Below, in pieces: positions 36,447-45,864 of a stretch of 64,000 bases of DNA; the first letter of the stretch is position 1; every line of letters starts with the position of its first letter. Below the pieces are notes generated by a model. The model saw nothing but the letters and a program-made list of their open reading frames with translations. It was not told the origin of the DNA and searched no databases. A program made the translations under genes and the position numbers. The stretch lies in assembly GCA_016124755.1 (NCBI GenBank), contig WGNA01000010.1:94580-158579 (forward strand). The letters run 5' to 3'. This DNA comes from Bacteroidota bacterium. Lineage in GTDB: Bacteria > Bacteroidota > Bacteroidia > NS11-12g > UBA9320.

Positions 36447-37712
36447 ATGCCTTCGAGAAAAGAATTTTTACAGATTGGGAGTGCCGGCTTGCTCGGAATG
36501 TTTGCTCATCGTTACGGCGCATTTGCCTCTGAATATTCTCCTGCAGTTCAACAAATGGCAGATGGTGAAGTTGACTGGACGCATGTGCAAAGTGAGTTTG
36601 ATCTGAAACCTGAAATTACATTTCTGAATAATGGAACGATGGGTCCTTCGCCGAGAAGCGTGGTGCGGGCTTATACGGATCGCATTCAGGAAATAAATTC
36701 AACCGGACATTACGGGGGAGGTGATCACGAATGTGTTGCGGCATTGGCCGCTCTTCTCGGAGCAAACAAAGAAGAGATTGCACTAACACACAATGTTACC
36801 GAAGGAATAAATATCGCTGCTTGGGGTGTGCCTTTGAAAAAGGGAGATGAAGTAATTTTAAGTACACATGAACACGTAGGAAATGCCGGCCCATGGCTCA
36901 ATCTGGCGCGACTTAAAGGGGTGAAAATTACGGTTTGTCCGTTGGGTAAGGACGCCGAAGACACACTGAGACTAATTAAAAAACATGTTTCAAAACGAAC
37001 CCGTGTAATTGCAGTACCGCATATTCCATGTACAATCGGACAGGTTTTGCCGGTGAAGGAAATGTGTGCGTGGGCGCGGGAGAATAATATTTATACTGTT
37101 GTTGATGGAGCGCATGGAACCGGAATGCTGAAGATGGATCTGCACGATATGGGCTGCGATGTTTATGTTTCGTGCTGTCACAAATGGTTGCTCGGCCCGA
37201 AAGGTACCGGATATATGTATGTTCGGGAAGAGTTTCTGAAAACACTGGAATCTCTGCAAACCGGAGGTTACAGTGCAGAAGAATGGGTGTTGACAGAAAA
37301 AGAAGTTTCTTTCAAAGGCTTGGTTCCCACGGCTCATAAATACTATTACGGAACTCAGAGTGCAGCTCAGTATTACGGGGTGATTGCCGCTGTGGAATTC
37401 CATCAGAAAATTGGTCCGGCGAATATTGAAATGCGCATAAGAGCACTCAATAATTACCTGTTTGCCGGATTAAAGGATCTCAAAAAATTAAAAATTCTGA
37501 CTCCTGAGGAAGAGATTTCCCGATGCGGTGTGGTCTCTTTTAAATTCGATAAATACGACGATCACCAGTTTTTTGAGGACTGCCAAAAGGAGAAAATTGT
37601 GATCCGGTTTGTGGGAGAAAATAATTTGAATTGTGTGCGGGTTTCAACGCATATCTATAACAGCGAAGATCAGATAGACAAATTTCTGAATTTCGTGAAG
37701 TCTAAAGTATGA
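36447..37712 (+). CDS. Class V aminotransferase, exported by a Tat-like signal
   Basis: A 421-residue PLP-dependent enzyme of the cysteine-desulfurase/isopenicillin-N-epimerase class. The N-terminus SRKEFLQIGSAGLLGMFA resembles a twin-arginine (RK variant) signal, so export is possible. The fold motifs are LNNGTMGPSPRSV, LTHNVTEGINIAA, VVDGAHGTGM (PLP Asp) and CCHKWLLGPKG with the Schiff-base Lys near residue 246. The substrate is not predictable. The stop codon overlaps the start of the MenE-like gene by four bases, so translation is coupled. Confidence 0.85.
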   Translation: MPSRKEFLQIGSAGLLGMFAHRYGAFASEYSPAVQQMADGEVDWTHVQSEFDLKPEITFLNNGTMGPSPRSVVRAYTDRIQEINSTGHYGGGDHECVAALAALLGANKEEIALTHNVTEGINIAAWGVPLKKGDEVILSTHEHVGNAGPWLNLARLKGVKITVCPLGKDAEDTLRLIKKHVSKRTRVIAVPHIPCTIGQVLPVKEMCAWARENNIYTVVDGAHGTGMLKMDLHDMGCDVYVSCCHKWLLGPKGTGYMYVREEFLKTLESLQTGGYSAEEWVLTEKEVSFKGLVPTAHKYYYGTQSAAQYYGVIAAVEFHQKIGPANIEMRIRALNNYLFAGLKDLKKLKILTPEEEISRCGVVSFKFDKYDDHQFFEDCQKEKIVIRFVGENNLNCVRVSTHIYNSEDQIDKFLNFVKSKV

Positions 37713-38755
37713 GGCTGAAAATCGGTCAGAATCTTTTTGATTTTACGGAGGAAGATGAGGTTCCGGAAATTCCGGAGCAGCCCGCGATATATCAGATTTT
37801 TAAAGACTGGAAAGATCATCGCATTTTGCGGATGACAACTTCCGGGTCAACGGGAACTCCCAAACCGGTTGAACTACCTGAAAAATTAATCCGGCGAAGT
37901 GTAACTGCATCTGCCGGAGCGATGCATCTTAATAAAGAAAAAGCACTACTGTGTTTATCGCCCGAAAAGGTGGGTGGTGCGATGGTGCTTTTGCGCGGGC
38001 TTTTGTTAAACTGGGAAGTAGAAGTGGCGCATCCCGTCGCAAATCCGTTGTCAGATATTTCGGGTAATCACGATTTTACGTTTATAAGTCTGGTGCCGTA
38101 TCAGCTTTCTAAAATTCTGGAAACTAACGATACCGAAAAGCTTCTTCAATTTAAAACCGTGCTGATCGGTGGAGGTTCTGTTCCGGCATCGGTTGAAGAA
38201 AAGATTTTAGCCTTAAGCCCAAATTCTACCCGGTTTTTTCACAGCTATGGAATGACGGAAACAGCAAGTCATGTTGCGCTCCGGCAATTAGGACAAACCC
38301 ATTTTACCGTGCTTCCCGGAATTCAGCTTTCGGTTGATAACGAAGGTTGCTTGAAAATAAAAATGGAAGACGCAGGTGTTGATCTTGTGACCAACGATCT
38401 GGTGGAACTAAATGGAAATCAGTTTCGATTTACCGGTCGTCGTGATGATGTGGTGAATAGCGGCGGCATAAAACTTCACGCGGAGGAATTGCACAAAGAG
38501 ATGGATGATCTTTTCCATCGCGAAAAAATGCCGGTTGATTTTATTTTAACCAAGTTGCCCGACGAACAATGGGGAGAAGCCTTGGTGATTATTGTTTGCG
38601 GTAATGTTCTGAAAGATCGGTTGAAAGAAATTTTAGAACAACATTGCGATCCGGTCAAAATTCCAAAGAGATTTTTTAAAACGGAAAGCTGGGTTTTCTC
38701 GGAGTCGGGGAAGATTTTAAAAGCCGAAAGTCTAAAAAGATCAGTCGAAATCTGA
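37709..38755 (+). CDS. AMP-binding acyl-CoA ligase, MenE-like
   Basis: A 348-residue adenylate-forming enzyme, short for the family as MenE proteins of Bacteroidota often are. The P-loop is TTSGSTGTPKPVELP (about residues 45-59), the A5 motif is FHSYGMTETASHVALR, A7 is FRFTGRRDDVVNSGGIK, and the A10 Lys lies in SGKILKAESLK. MenE makes O-succinylbenzoyl-CoA for menaquinone, but no other men gene is in the window, so this could also be another ligase. Its 3' end overlaps a convergent gene by 15 bases. Confidence 0.75.
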   Translation: MRLKIGQNLFDFTEEDEVPEIPEQPAIYQIFKDWKDHRILRMTTSGSTGTPKPVELPEKLIRRSVTASAGAMHLNKEKALLCLSPEKVGGAMVLLRGLLLNWEVEVAHPVANPLSDISGNHDFTFISLVPYQLSKILETNDTEKLLQFKTVLIGGGSVPASVEEKILALSPNSTRFFHSYGMTETASHVALRQLGQTHFTVLPGIQLSVDNEGCLKIKMEDAGVDLVTNDLVELNGNQFRFTGRRDDVVNSGGIKLHAEELHKEMDDLFHREKMPVDFILTKLPDEQWGEALVIIVCGNVLKDRLKEILEQHCDPVKIPKRFFKTESWVFSESGKILKAESLKRSVEI

Positions 38756-39910
38756 TGTGAGTTTGAACCTGAGAATTCGGCCGTTACCTGAATCTGCAAC
38801 ATATAGAATCTTGTTCATGTATGCGAGTCCCATCGGTTTGTTGAACTGCGTTAATCCCTGACCGGTTCCGCCAAAAGACACATTAATATATTTATTGGTC
38901 GAGTAACCCGGAGGTGGTTTCACACCTTCAAATCCATTTAGGGAAAACAGATAAACAGAATCCTTTGCCCGGTCGCTGATAAAAATGTGATTGGTTCCGT
39001 CGCCGGCCATGGTGAGTCCGACCGGTTCGTCGAAGCGATATGGTGTGGTTAAAAATCCTTCTGCCTGACTTGTATCCCAGCTCATAACCCGTGCTTCGTA
39101 AATTGCTCCGAATTCCGATTCTATGTATTCGATGTATTGAGACTTGATTACGCCGTCGGGAGAAATGGAAGTATAAATGAAGTCGTTCCCGCCACGTGCA
39201 AAGAGTTGCGGAGGCTGAACATTGGTGGTAATACCAAAAGGTTTTTTGAAGTAATCGCGGTACAACGAACCTCTTGAACTCACAGCAACAGGTGTGATAA
39301 ACTGATCATCTGCGCCAAAAAGTAAAACAGCATCGTCGGGTCCGCTGAACGGATTGGATGCCGGTCCGTTTCGGGAAACATAGTACCGGTTGTCTTCTAA
39401 AATGCCAAGGTGATTGAATTCGCAGAGTGCGTCGGAAGAAGAAAAAGTCGATTTATAATAAAAAGGATGAACGATTTCTTTAACGATTCTTCCATGTTTT
39501 AATCCGTACCCGAGATCTCCGTGCATATCGATCCGGTAAATACAGGTGAGGTCGTAAGCCACTCCTGAAACGGTATCGGTTTTTGTGCCTATGGCGAGTA
39601 AGTCGAATTTGCGATCCTGAATTACACTTTTAACTCCCTGAACGTGCATGCGTCCGATTTCGCGACCCGACTCATCCAGACAAACGAGATCTTCGGTGCC
39701 GTGATCCACAACATACAGCAACTCATCAAAACCGGTGGTAATATCGGTAGGTTCGGTAAAAATGTTTATTGCCGGTTGAATGGGTACGTACGAAATATCA
39801 CGGATGGCGTATTGCGGCTTTTCAATAAAGCTGATATCGGTTTTATTTCCCCAGAATCCGTCGCAGGAGGAGAGGGCAATCAGTGCGATATAGAAAATCG
39901 ATTTTCTCAA
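38741..39910 (-). CDS. Lipoprotein with NHL-like beta-propeller
   Basis: A 389-residue predicted lipoprotein. ALSSC is the lipobox (Cys at about residue 16). Repeats such as LLYVVDHGTEDLVCLDESG, NHIFISDRAKDSVYLFS and ILYVADSGNGRILRFK mark NHL/6-bladed propeller strands. The role is unknown. The start overlaps the stop of the PorV-like gene by four bases, so the two are co-translated and may form an outer-membrane lipoprotein-barrel pair. The 3' end runs 15 bases into the convergent MenE-like gene. Confidence 0.75.
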   Translation of the reverse strand: MRKSIFYIALIALSSCDGFWGNKTDISFIEKPQYAIRDISYVPIQPAINIFTEPTDITTGFDELLYVVDHGTEDLVCLDESGREIGRMHVQGVKSVIQDRKFDLLAIGTKTDTVSGVAYDLTCIYRIDMHGDLGYGLKHGRIVKEIVHPFYYKSTFSSSDALCEFNHLGILEDNRYYVSRNGPASNPFSGPDDAVLLFGADDQFITPVAVSSRGSLYRDYFKKPFGITTNVQPPQLFARGGNDFIYTSISPDGVIKSQYIEYIESEFGAIYEARVMSWDTSQAEGFLTTPYRFDEPVGLTMAGDGTNHIFISDRAKDSVYLFSLNGFEGVKPPPGYSTNKYINVSFGGTGQGLTQFNKPMGLAYMNKILYVADSGNGRILRFKLTSDFD

Positions 39911-40911
39911 TGTCCCATTTTGTTTTGAGTCCAGCGAATACCGATGAGATGTTGAGTTCCCATGTTATTCGTCGGGTTCATGGCGTATTGAATCCGAATC
40001 GGGTGAACACCGATTCGGGTTTTGTAGGTTGTTCCGAAAGTGGGCAGGGTTTGTCCGCTCACACTGATTTTATATCCGGTTTGAACTTCCAATAATTCCC
40101 GAAAGGAATATTGAAAACCGATACGGACATTTTCAGCATTGTCGTTCGGGTTGTTCAATTCAAGCGAACCGATGATGAGGTGGTTTTCTTTTTTCCAGAT
40201 ATCTGCCGACAAGCCCATTCGAAAGGTTGTGGGAAGCGTGTATCGTCCGAGATTGAGTTCCCCATTCCTGTTGTAACTCACCTGAGTCTGATCTCCGTTT
40301 GAAGAGGTGTTTCCGCCAAAGTTCTGGAGCACAACGGCAAATTTTAAATTGTTGAAATCGGTTTCGTATAAAAATCCCAGATCGACTCCGAGGGTTGTGG
40401 CCGTATAGCCTGCCATGTTTTCATAAATGAATTTTCCGGTAACTCCGAAACTGAACATTTCGGTGAGTTTCTGAGCGTAGTTTCCGGCAACTGCAGTTTG
40501 ACTTACACTAAAATAATTTCCGGTTCCATCGGGTTGAAATTCGGTTCGCACTTTCATCTGGCCACTGTTCAGTGAATTAATGACAAAACCTGCAGTGGCT
40601 TCTCCCTTTGTTTTAAACTGAGTTGATAAATACGATTGCTGAATTCCGGCTCCCAACATCAATTGACAAAAACCAATTTCAAAATTGTCGAGAGATGTTA
40701 AACCGGCAGGATTTGACGCTCCGCTAAAAACATCGCCTTTTAATGCGATACCGGCTCCGGCCATCCCAAGAGATCGGGGATTCATTTCATTTTTTAAAAA
40801 ACTCAAAGTGGAAAGACCAGCTCTTTGCCCACCAAAATTCGGTAGCAACTGAGCCCTGGAAACTCCTGAGGCAAACAGAAAAATGAGAAAGGAAAACACC
40901 ACCCGATGCAT
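39907..40911 (-). CDS. PorV/PorQ-type outer-membrane beta-barrel
   Basis: A 334-residue FadL-like barrel. Signal peptide at 1-20 (SGVSRAQ). The typical PorV/PorQ beginning is MNPRSLGMAGAGIAL, DVFSGASNPAGL, followed by amphipathic strands (GVTGKFIYENMAGYTATTLG, GIRWTQNKMG). PorV and PorQ act in T9SS: PorV shuttles cargo at the outer membrane. With six sorting-domain proteins in this window the link is attractive, but which paralogue this is remains open. TAGATTTG lies only four bases before the ATG. Confidence 0.8.
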   Translation of the reverse strand: MHRVVFSFLIFLFASGVSRAQLLPNFGGQRAGLSTLSFLKNEMNPRSLGMAGAGIALKGDVFSGASNPAGLTSLDNFEIGFCQLMLGAGIQQSYLSTQFKTKGEATAGFVINSLNSGQMKVRTEFQPDGTGNYFSVSQTAVAGNYAQKLTEMFSFGVTGKFIYENMAGYTATTLGVDLGFLYETDFNNLKFAVVLQNFGGNTSSNGDQTQVSYNRNGELNLGRYTLPTTFRMGLSADIWKKENHLIIGSLELNNPNDNAENVRIGFQYSFRELLEVQTGYKISVSGQTLPTFGTTYKTRIGVHPIRIQYAMNPTNNMGTQHLIGIRWTQNKMGH

Positions 40912-40915
40912 GCTG

Positions 40916-40923
40916 CAAATCTA
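40916..40923 (-). promoter_or_regulatory. Candidate -7 element close to the PorV-like ATG
   Basis: TAGATTTG matches TAnnTTTG exactly. Its last base is separated from the ATG by only four bases (CAGC), so transcription would begin at or next to the start codon. Confidence 0.45.
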
Positions 40924-41011
40924 ATAATCACACCGATAGAATTTTGGCACTGTGTACTCATATAGCTGACGGATTCAACAGAGTGAATATCTTCGTAATG
41001 ACGCCACCCCT

Positions 41012-43420
41012 ATGAAACTGAAACTGCAAACCTTTACCACGTTTGTTTTTGCGCTGATTTCATTCAGTCTGAAAGCACAAATTACACAGACCATTTCAGG
41101 TCGGGTTATCGATGCAGATAGCCGTCAGCCTTTAGCGGGAGTTAATATAATTCTTCAACTCGACGAGGCGAATAAAACCGGCACTATCACAGATGAACAG
41201 GGTTATTTTAAAATTGAAAATGTGCCGATCGGACGACGCAGTATCGACTTCTCTTTTGTGGGCTATGAAGATGTTCACTTGGATAATGTTATTGTCACCA
41301 GCGGGAAGGAAGTGGAGCTAAAAATCGAGATGAGTGAGTCGGCTGATGTGTTGGGAACTGCCGAGGTGAGGGTAAAGTCGAGATTTGGAAATCATAACGA
41401 AATGGTAACAGTGAGCGCCCGCACTTTCGATTCGGAGGAAGCCGAGCGTTATCCGGGAAGCCGGCAGGATCCGGCGAGAATGGTGCAGAATTTTGCCGGC
41501 GTGAGCGGAACGGATGATCAGCGAAACGATATAGTGGTTCGCGGAAATTCGCCTTTGGGTTTGCTGTGGCGATTCGAGGGAGTTGATATTTTTAATCCGA
41601 GTCACTTTGCCGTTGCGGGATCTACCGGCGGACCGATTTCGATGCTAAACAACAAAACCATCGGTAATTCAGATTTCATGACGGGTGCCTTCCCGGCGGA
41701 TTATGGCAACGGAATATCCGGGGTATTCGACATTAAAATGCGAAACGGAAATTATAACAAAAGTGAGTTCAGCGGACAATTCGGATTGTTCGGGACGGAG
41801 CTTTTGGCGGAAGGGCCAATCAATAAATCAAAGAAATCGAGTTACATGATTTCGTATCGGTACGCAACGCTTCAGATTTTTCAGGCGTTGGGAATAGATT
41901 TGGGAACCTCTGCAGTTCCGCATTATCAGGATGCTTGTTTCCGGTTTAATTTTCCAACCAAACACGGAGGGTTTTCGGTTTTTGGAGTCGGCGGTTTGAG
42001 TGCGATTGACATAGTGTTGAGCGACGACACCATTCCTCCGAAAGAGCTTTATGGTGAAAAAGACCGAGACCAGTATTTCCGCACAAACATGGGTGTGGTT
42101 GGGGCAAACTGGCGACACTTTATTAATAAAAGTACATTCCTCAATGCCGTAATCGCTGTGAACGGACAGCAGATTATCTCAAATCATGATAAGATTTTTC
42201 GTGACCCGAATGAATATGCCCGGGTGTATCTGATGCCGGTGTTGAGGTCAACCATGACTCATTCGAAAACGACTGCTCATGTTTATGTAAACCGGAAATT
42301 GAGTGCAAGACATAATTTTAGAATTGGTGTAATTACCGATGTTTATCAACTCAATTATTTCGACAGCGTGCGAAACGAACAAACATATTTGTGGTCGAAG
42401 CATTTGAATTATCAGGGAGGTGAATGGATGGGAAGATTCTATGCTTCCTGGAAGTTCCGGATAACGGCCGATCTCACACTTAACGCAGGTCTGCACGCAT
42501 TGGCAACTTCGTTGGGAAATGCTACGGCTTTAGAGCCAAGGGCCGGATTAAAATGGAAGATTTCCAAAGTTACGAATGCAAGCTTTGGTTACGGTTTACA
42601 CAGTCAGTTGCAACCGCTTTATGTCTATCACACTTTATTTGTTGATTCTGTGAGTCACACATTTGGTGCACATAATAATGGTGTGGGTCTTTCCAAAAGT
42701 CATCATTTCGTGGCATCATTAGAGCGTATTGTAAATCCGTTTCTGAGGGTGAGAACTGAGGTGTATTATCAGTATTTATTCAACATACCTGTCGAGGTGA
42801 TTTCCAGTTCTTTTTCTTTATTGAATCAGGGGTCCGGGTTTCAACGCTTTTTCCCGGACGTTCTCCAAAACACCGGAACCGGACACAATTATGGGATGGA
42901 GTTAACAGTTGAAAGATCCTTTCACAAAAACTACTATACGATGTTCACCGGCTCACTGTATAATTCCAGATATAAAGGCAGCGACGGAGTTGACCGCAAT
43001 ACAGATTTTAACGGAAACTTTATTCTGAATACATTGGTCGGATACGAGAAACCGTTCGGCCCAAATAAAAAGAATGCTTTCACTTTCGGAACACGGTTTA
43101 CCTTAGGCGGTGGAAAGCGGTATTCTCCGATCGATTCACTTGCAACTGAAAAAGATGGAGCCAATGTGATTTTTGTAGATTCGGAGCGGAATTCACTTCA
43201 GTTCAGAAATTATTATCGCTGGGATCTAAAATTCGGTATTCGGGTTAATGCTAAAAAAACAACACATGAATTTGCGATTGATGTTGCGAATGTTCTGAAT
43301 ACGAAGAATGTTTTAACACTGAGTTATTTCGATGATCCGGATCATCCGGGGAGAAAGATTTATAAAGAAGAGACACAACTGGGGAGGCTTCCCAATTTTT
43401 GGTATAAATTCAATTTTTGA
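41012..43420 (+). CDS. TonB-dependent outer-membrane receptor with carboxypeptidase-like domain
   Basis: An 802-residue receptor. Signal peptide at 1-22 (LKAQ). A carboxypeptidase-regulatory-like domain spans about 24-110 (TISGRVIDADSRQPLAGVNI, then NVPIGRRSIDFSFVGYEDV). A plug domain follows (VVRGNSPLGLLWRFEGVDI), then a 22-strand-type barrel ending in LPNFWYKFNF with a terminal Phe. This class imports siderophores, sugars or other ligands; the ligand is not evident. It starts a same-strand group with cupin, deiodinase-like and PLP genes with very small gaps, so a shared function is plausible. Confidence 0.88.
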   Translation: MKLKLQTFTTFVFALISFSLKAQITQTISGRVIDADSRQPLAGVNIILQLDEANKTGTITDEQGYFKIENVPIGRRSIDFSFVGYEDVHLDNVIVTSGKEVELKIEMSESADVLGTAEVRVKSRFGNHNEMVTVSARTFDSEEAERYPGSRQDPARMVQNFAGVSGTDDQRNDIVVRGNSPLGLLWRFEGVDIFNPSHFAVAGSTGGPISMLNNKTIGNSDFMTGAFPADYGNGISGVFDIKMRNGNYNKSEFSGQFGLFGTELLAEGPINKSKKSSYMISYRYATLQIFQALGIDLGTSAVPHYQDACFRFNFPTKHGGFSVFGVGGLSAIDIVLSDDTIPPKELYGEKDRDQYFRTNMGVVGANWRHFINKSTFLNAVIAVNGQQIISNHDKIFRDPNEYARVYLMPVLRSTMTHSKTTAHVYVNRKLSARHNFRIGVITDVYQLNYFDSVRNEQTYLWSKHLNYQGGEWMGRFYASWKFRITADLTLNAGLHALATSLGNATALEPRAGLKWKISKVTNASFGYGLHSQLQPLYVYHTLFVDSVSHTFGAHNNGVGLSKSHHFVASLERIVNPFLRVRTEVYYQYLFNIPVEVISSSFSLLNQGSGFQRFFPDVLQNTGTGHNYGMELTVERSFHKNYYTMFTGSLYNSRYKGSDGVDRNTDFNGNFILNTLVGYEKPFGPNKKNAFTFGTRFTLGGGKRYSPIDSLATEKDGANVIFVDSERNSLQFRNYYRWDLKFGIRVNAKKTTHEFAIDVANVLNTKNVLTLSYFDDPDHPGRKIYKEETQLGRLPNFWYKFNF

Positions 43421-43422
43421 GT

Positions 43423-43836
43423 ATGAAAATCCTGAGAGGTTTTGTGGTGTTGGGTTTAATGATGTTAGTGATTTCGGCTAAAGCACAAACGTATTCCGAA
43501 AAAGAACTTCAGCCCGACAGTACTAATTTCCCGAACGTATATGTGAAGGCACTGCATTCAGATGAGCGAACATCTGTGTTTTTGATAATGGTTAAAGATG
43601 AAGTGAAAGCGCACAAACACGATGAGCATACAGAAACGGTAACCGTAATTTCCGGGAAAGCGATAATGACTGTAAATGGGGTGAGCACTAAAATTAAAAA
43701 GGGTGATGTGGTAATTATTCCTAAATCGACGGCGCACTCAGTAAAAACAACATCGAGAAAACCATTGAAGGTGATTAGTGTTCAGGCTCCGAAATTCGAT
43801 GGGAAAGATCGAATCTGGATTGAAGATAAAAGTTAA
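43423..43836 (+). CDS. Exported cupin-domain protein
   Basis: A 137-residue protein when started at the ATG at 43423, which gives a clean signal peptide (ISAKAQ); the frame can be extended six bases to a TTG. A small beta-barrel cupin core is visible with HKHDEHTETVTVISG (His-rich metal-binding motif 1), GDVVIIPKSTAHSV (motif 2), and the usual spacing. A metal-binding role is likely. It follows the receptor gene with only two bases between and precedes the deiodinase-like gene by three. Confidence 0.85.
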   Translation: MKILRGFVVLGLMMLVISAKAQTYSEKELQPDSTNFPNVYVKALHSDERTSVFLIMVKDEVKAHKHDEHTETVTVISGKAIMTVNGVSTKIKKGDVVIIPKSTAHSVKTTSRKPLKVISVQAPKFDGKDRIWIEDKS

Positions 43837-43839
43837 AAA

Positions 43840-44499
43840 ATGGAATACCCTTTTATTCCTTATTCGCGGGAATTGGTTGATGGTGATGAATCGCTGAGGA
43901 GGGCAATTCAATATTTTAATGAGATGAAAACCCGGAGATCGGTTCGGGAATTTTCAGACAAACCGGTTGATCGTGCGGTAATTGAAACAATTCTCAAAAC
44001 AGCAGGTACGGCGCCATCAGGTGCGAATAAACAACCGTGGACTTTTTGTGTAATCGGAGATCCGGAGTTAAAAAGAAAGATCAGAATTGCAGCGGAAGAA
44101 GAGGAAAAAGTAAACTACGGAGGCCGGATGTCGGATGAATGGTTGCGGGATTTGGCACCACTCGGAACGGATTGGCAGAAACCATTTTTAGAAATTGCCC
44201 CATGGCTGATCGTTGTTTTTCGGAAAGTGTATGACTTGGAAGGAGGTGAAAAACGAAAAAACTATTACGTTCAGGAATCGGTTGGTATCGCTTGCGGTTT
44301 TTTAATTTCTGCAATTCATCATGCCGGCTTGGTAACATTGACGCATACTCCAAGTCCGATGAATTTTTTGACAGATATTCTAAAAAGACCCGAAAATGAA
44401 AAGCCCTTTTTATTGCTTCCGGTTGGTTACCCTGCCGAAAATGCTGTGGTTCCGGATATTCACAGAAAAGAATTGAAAGACACTACCCGATTTTATTAA
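43840..44499 (+). CDS. Iodotyrosine deiodinase-like nitroreductase family flavoprotein
   Basis: A 219-residue FMN protein of the iodotyrosine deiodinase (IYD) branch of the nitroreductase fold, which reductively removes halide from 3-iodotyrosine. The sequence follows characterised bacterial and animal IYDs: RRSVREFSDKPVD, TAGTAPSGANKQPWTF (FMN site), LVTLTHTPSPMNFL and LPVGYPAE. The three residues that hold the tyrosine zwitterion in animal IYD are matched as E89, Y93 and K114, with the same 4- and 21-residue spacing. No signal peptide is seen, so it is cytoplasmic. Its stop overlaps the next start (44499) by one base. Confidence 0.9.
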   Translation: MEYPFIPYSRELVDGDESLRRAIQYFNEMKTRRSVREFSDKPVDRAVIETILKTAGTAPSGANKQPWTFCVIGDPELKRKIRIAAEEEEKVNYGGRMSDEWLRDLAPLGTDWQKPFLEIAPWLIVVFRKVYDLEGGEKRKNYYVQESVGIACGFLISAIHHAGLVTLTHTPSPMNFLTDILKRPENEKPFLLLPVGYPAENAVVPDIHRKELKDTTRFY

Positions 44500-45365
44500 T
44501 GCCAAACGAAGTATTTAATCTCAATACCCCCATTCAAAAAGTTGAGTTCAGTGGCTTTGGAACTGAGGTCGAAGTTTTTGTTAAAAGGGATGATATGATT
44601 CATCCTTTCGTGTCGGGGAATAAGTGGCGGAAGTTAAAATACAACATTCTGGAAGCGCTTGAAAGTGGTAAGAATACAGTTCGAACGTATGGCGGTGCTT
44701 ATTCAAACCACCTCATTGCAACGGCGGTAGCGTGTGCCGCTTATGGTTTAAAATCGGAAGGAATTGTACGCGGGGATGAGTTGAAAGAAACCAGTAATTA
44801 TGTGCTGCGTCTTTGTCACGAATTCGGGATGGAATTAAAATTTGTCAGCCGATCGGAATATAATCTTCAAGAGAAAAATCCGGATCCGGATGTATTAGTA
44901 ATTCCAGAAGGTGGCGCAAATGAAAATGGAATCCGGGGTTGTGAAGAAATACTGAATGGTGTTAGCGGATTCGATCGGGTTATGGTTGCAGTTGGGACGG
45001 GAACCACATTGAGAGGTATCGCAAGATCATCCATAGGAAATACTAAGATTCATGGATTTGCAGCGATGGGGAATGGAGAGTATTTGCGAGCTGAAATTCC
45101 GGAATGGGATAATTCAAAGAACTTTTTGGAAACCAGGTTTTCGTTTGGAGGATTTGGGAAGTTTGATTTGGAGCAGTTGCAATTCAATCGAAGTTTTGCT
45201 TCTGAAACCGGAATTCTGTTGGATCCGGTTTACACGGGGAAGATGTTTCGTGGTGTTTCAATATTAATTGAAGCCGGAGAAATTCTTCCCCATGAAAGAG
45301 TTTTACTGATACACACAGGAGGGATGACCGGGGTGTTGTCAGATAAATGGTTGAAATCAGTTTGA
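44499..45365 (+). CDS. PLP-dependent ACC deaminase/D-cysteine desulfhydrase family enzyme
   Basis: A 288-residue fold-type II PLP enzyme. The PLP lysine is in SGNKWRKLKYN (K42), and GGAYSNHLIATAVA, IPEGGANENG and AVGTGTTLRGIA are family motifs. Members deaminate 1-aminocyclopropane-1-carboxylate or eliminate H2S from D-cysteine; which reaction this one performs cannot be decided. Coupled to the IYD-like gene by a one-base overlap. Its 3' end overlaps the convergent DUF1573 gene by nine bases. Confidence 0.83.
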   Translation: MPNEVFNLNTPIQKVEFSGFGTEVEVFVKRDDMIHPFVSGNKWRKLKYNILEALESGKNTVRTYGGAYSNHLIATAVACAAYGLKSEGIVRGDELKETSNYVLRLCHEFGMELKFVSRSEYNLQEKNPDPDVLVIPEGGANENGIRGCEEILNGVSGFDRVMVAVGTGTTLRGIARSSIGNTKIHGFAAMGNGEYLRAEIPEWDNSKNFLETRFSFGGFGKFDLEQLQFNRSFASETGILLDPVYTGKMFRGVSILIEAGEILPHERVLLIHTGGMTGVLSDKWLKSV

Positions 45366-45779
45366 TTTTGGGGGAACCACAACACCTTTTATGGTGATAA
45401 AATCCGGACTTTGATCCCCGTTGTATTTCACAGTTACGGTTTTGGTAAAATTGCCCGCTTTGCCTTCAGAGTTAAACTGAATTCTGATTTCGCCTTTTTC
45501 GCCCGGCGCAATTAAATCTTTAGAGTAGCTTGGAGATGTGCAGCTGCAGGGAGTTTCAACCTTGATTATGACCAATGGAGCAGACCCCTCGTTTATAAAT
45601 GTAAACACATGCTCAACCTTGCTGCCTTCTTCGATGTTCCCAAAATCAAATTCAGATTCGGTGAACTTAATTTTTGGTTGACCGTCCGGAGTTAGAGTAA
45701 CAGTTGGTTTTTGGTCTTGAGCCAACAACTGAATGGAAGTGAATGCCAACAACGCGATTAAAAAGGAGAGTTTTTTCAT
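45357..45779 (-). CDS. DUF1573 protein
   Basis: A 140-residue exported protein. Signal peptide at 1-20 (SIQLLAQ). An Ig-like DUF1573 domain spans the rest (FDFGNIEEGSKVEHVFTFIN, TPCSCTSPSYSKDLIAPGEK, KAGNFTKTVTVKYNG). The CSC motif and APGEKG loop are typical; function is unknown. It is a paralogue of the next gene, with a terminator between them, so it must have its own promoter; TAACTTTA about 30 bases before the ATG is one base off TAnnTTTG. Confidence 0.88.
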   Translation of the reverse strand: MKKLSFLIALLAFTSIQLLAQDQKPTVTLTPDGQPKIKFTESEFDFGNIEEGSKVEHVFTFINEGSAPLVIIKVETPCSCTSPSYSKDLIAPGEKGEIRIQFNSEGKAGNFTKTVTVKYNGDQSPDFITIKGVVVPPKSN

Positions 45780-45817
45780 TGAATTATTTTTTAGTGAACC
45801 ACCTAAAGTTATTCCAT

Positions 45818-45850
45818 AAAAAAAGCCCCCGGTAAATCGGAGGCTTTTAA
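45818..45850 (-). terminator. Rho-independent terminator after the upstream DUF1573 gene
   Basis: On the minus strand, AAAAGCC(T)CCG pairs with CGGG(G)GCTTTT around a short loop and is followed by seven T. It begins 14 bases past the stop of the upstream DUF1573 gene. Confidence 0.8.
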
Positions 45851-45864
45851 AAGTTTTTAAGTTC

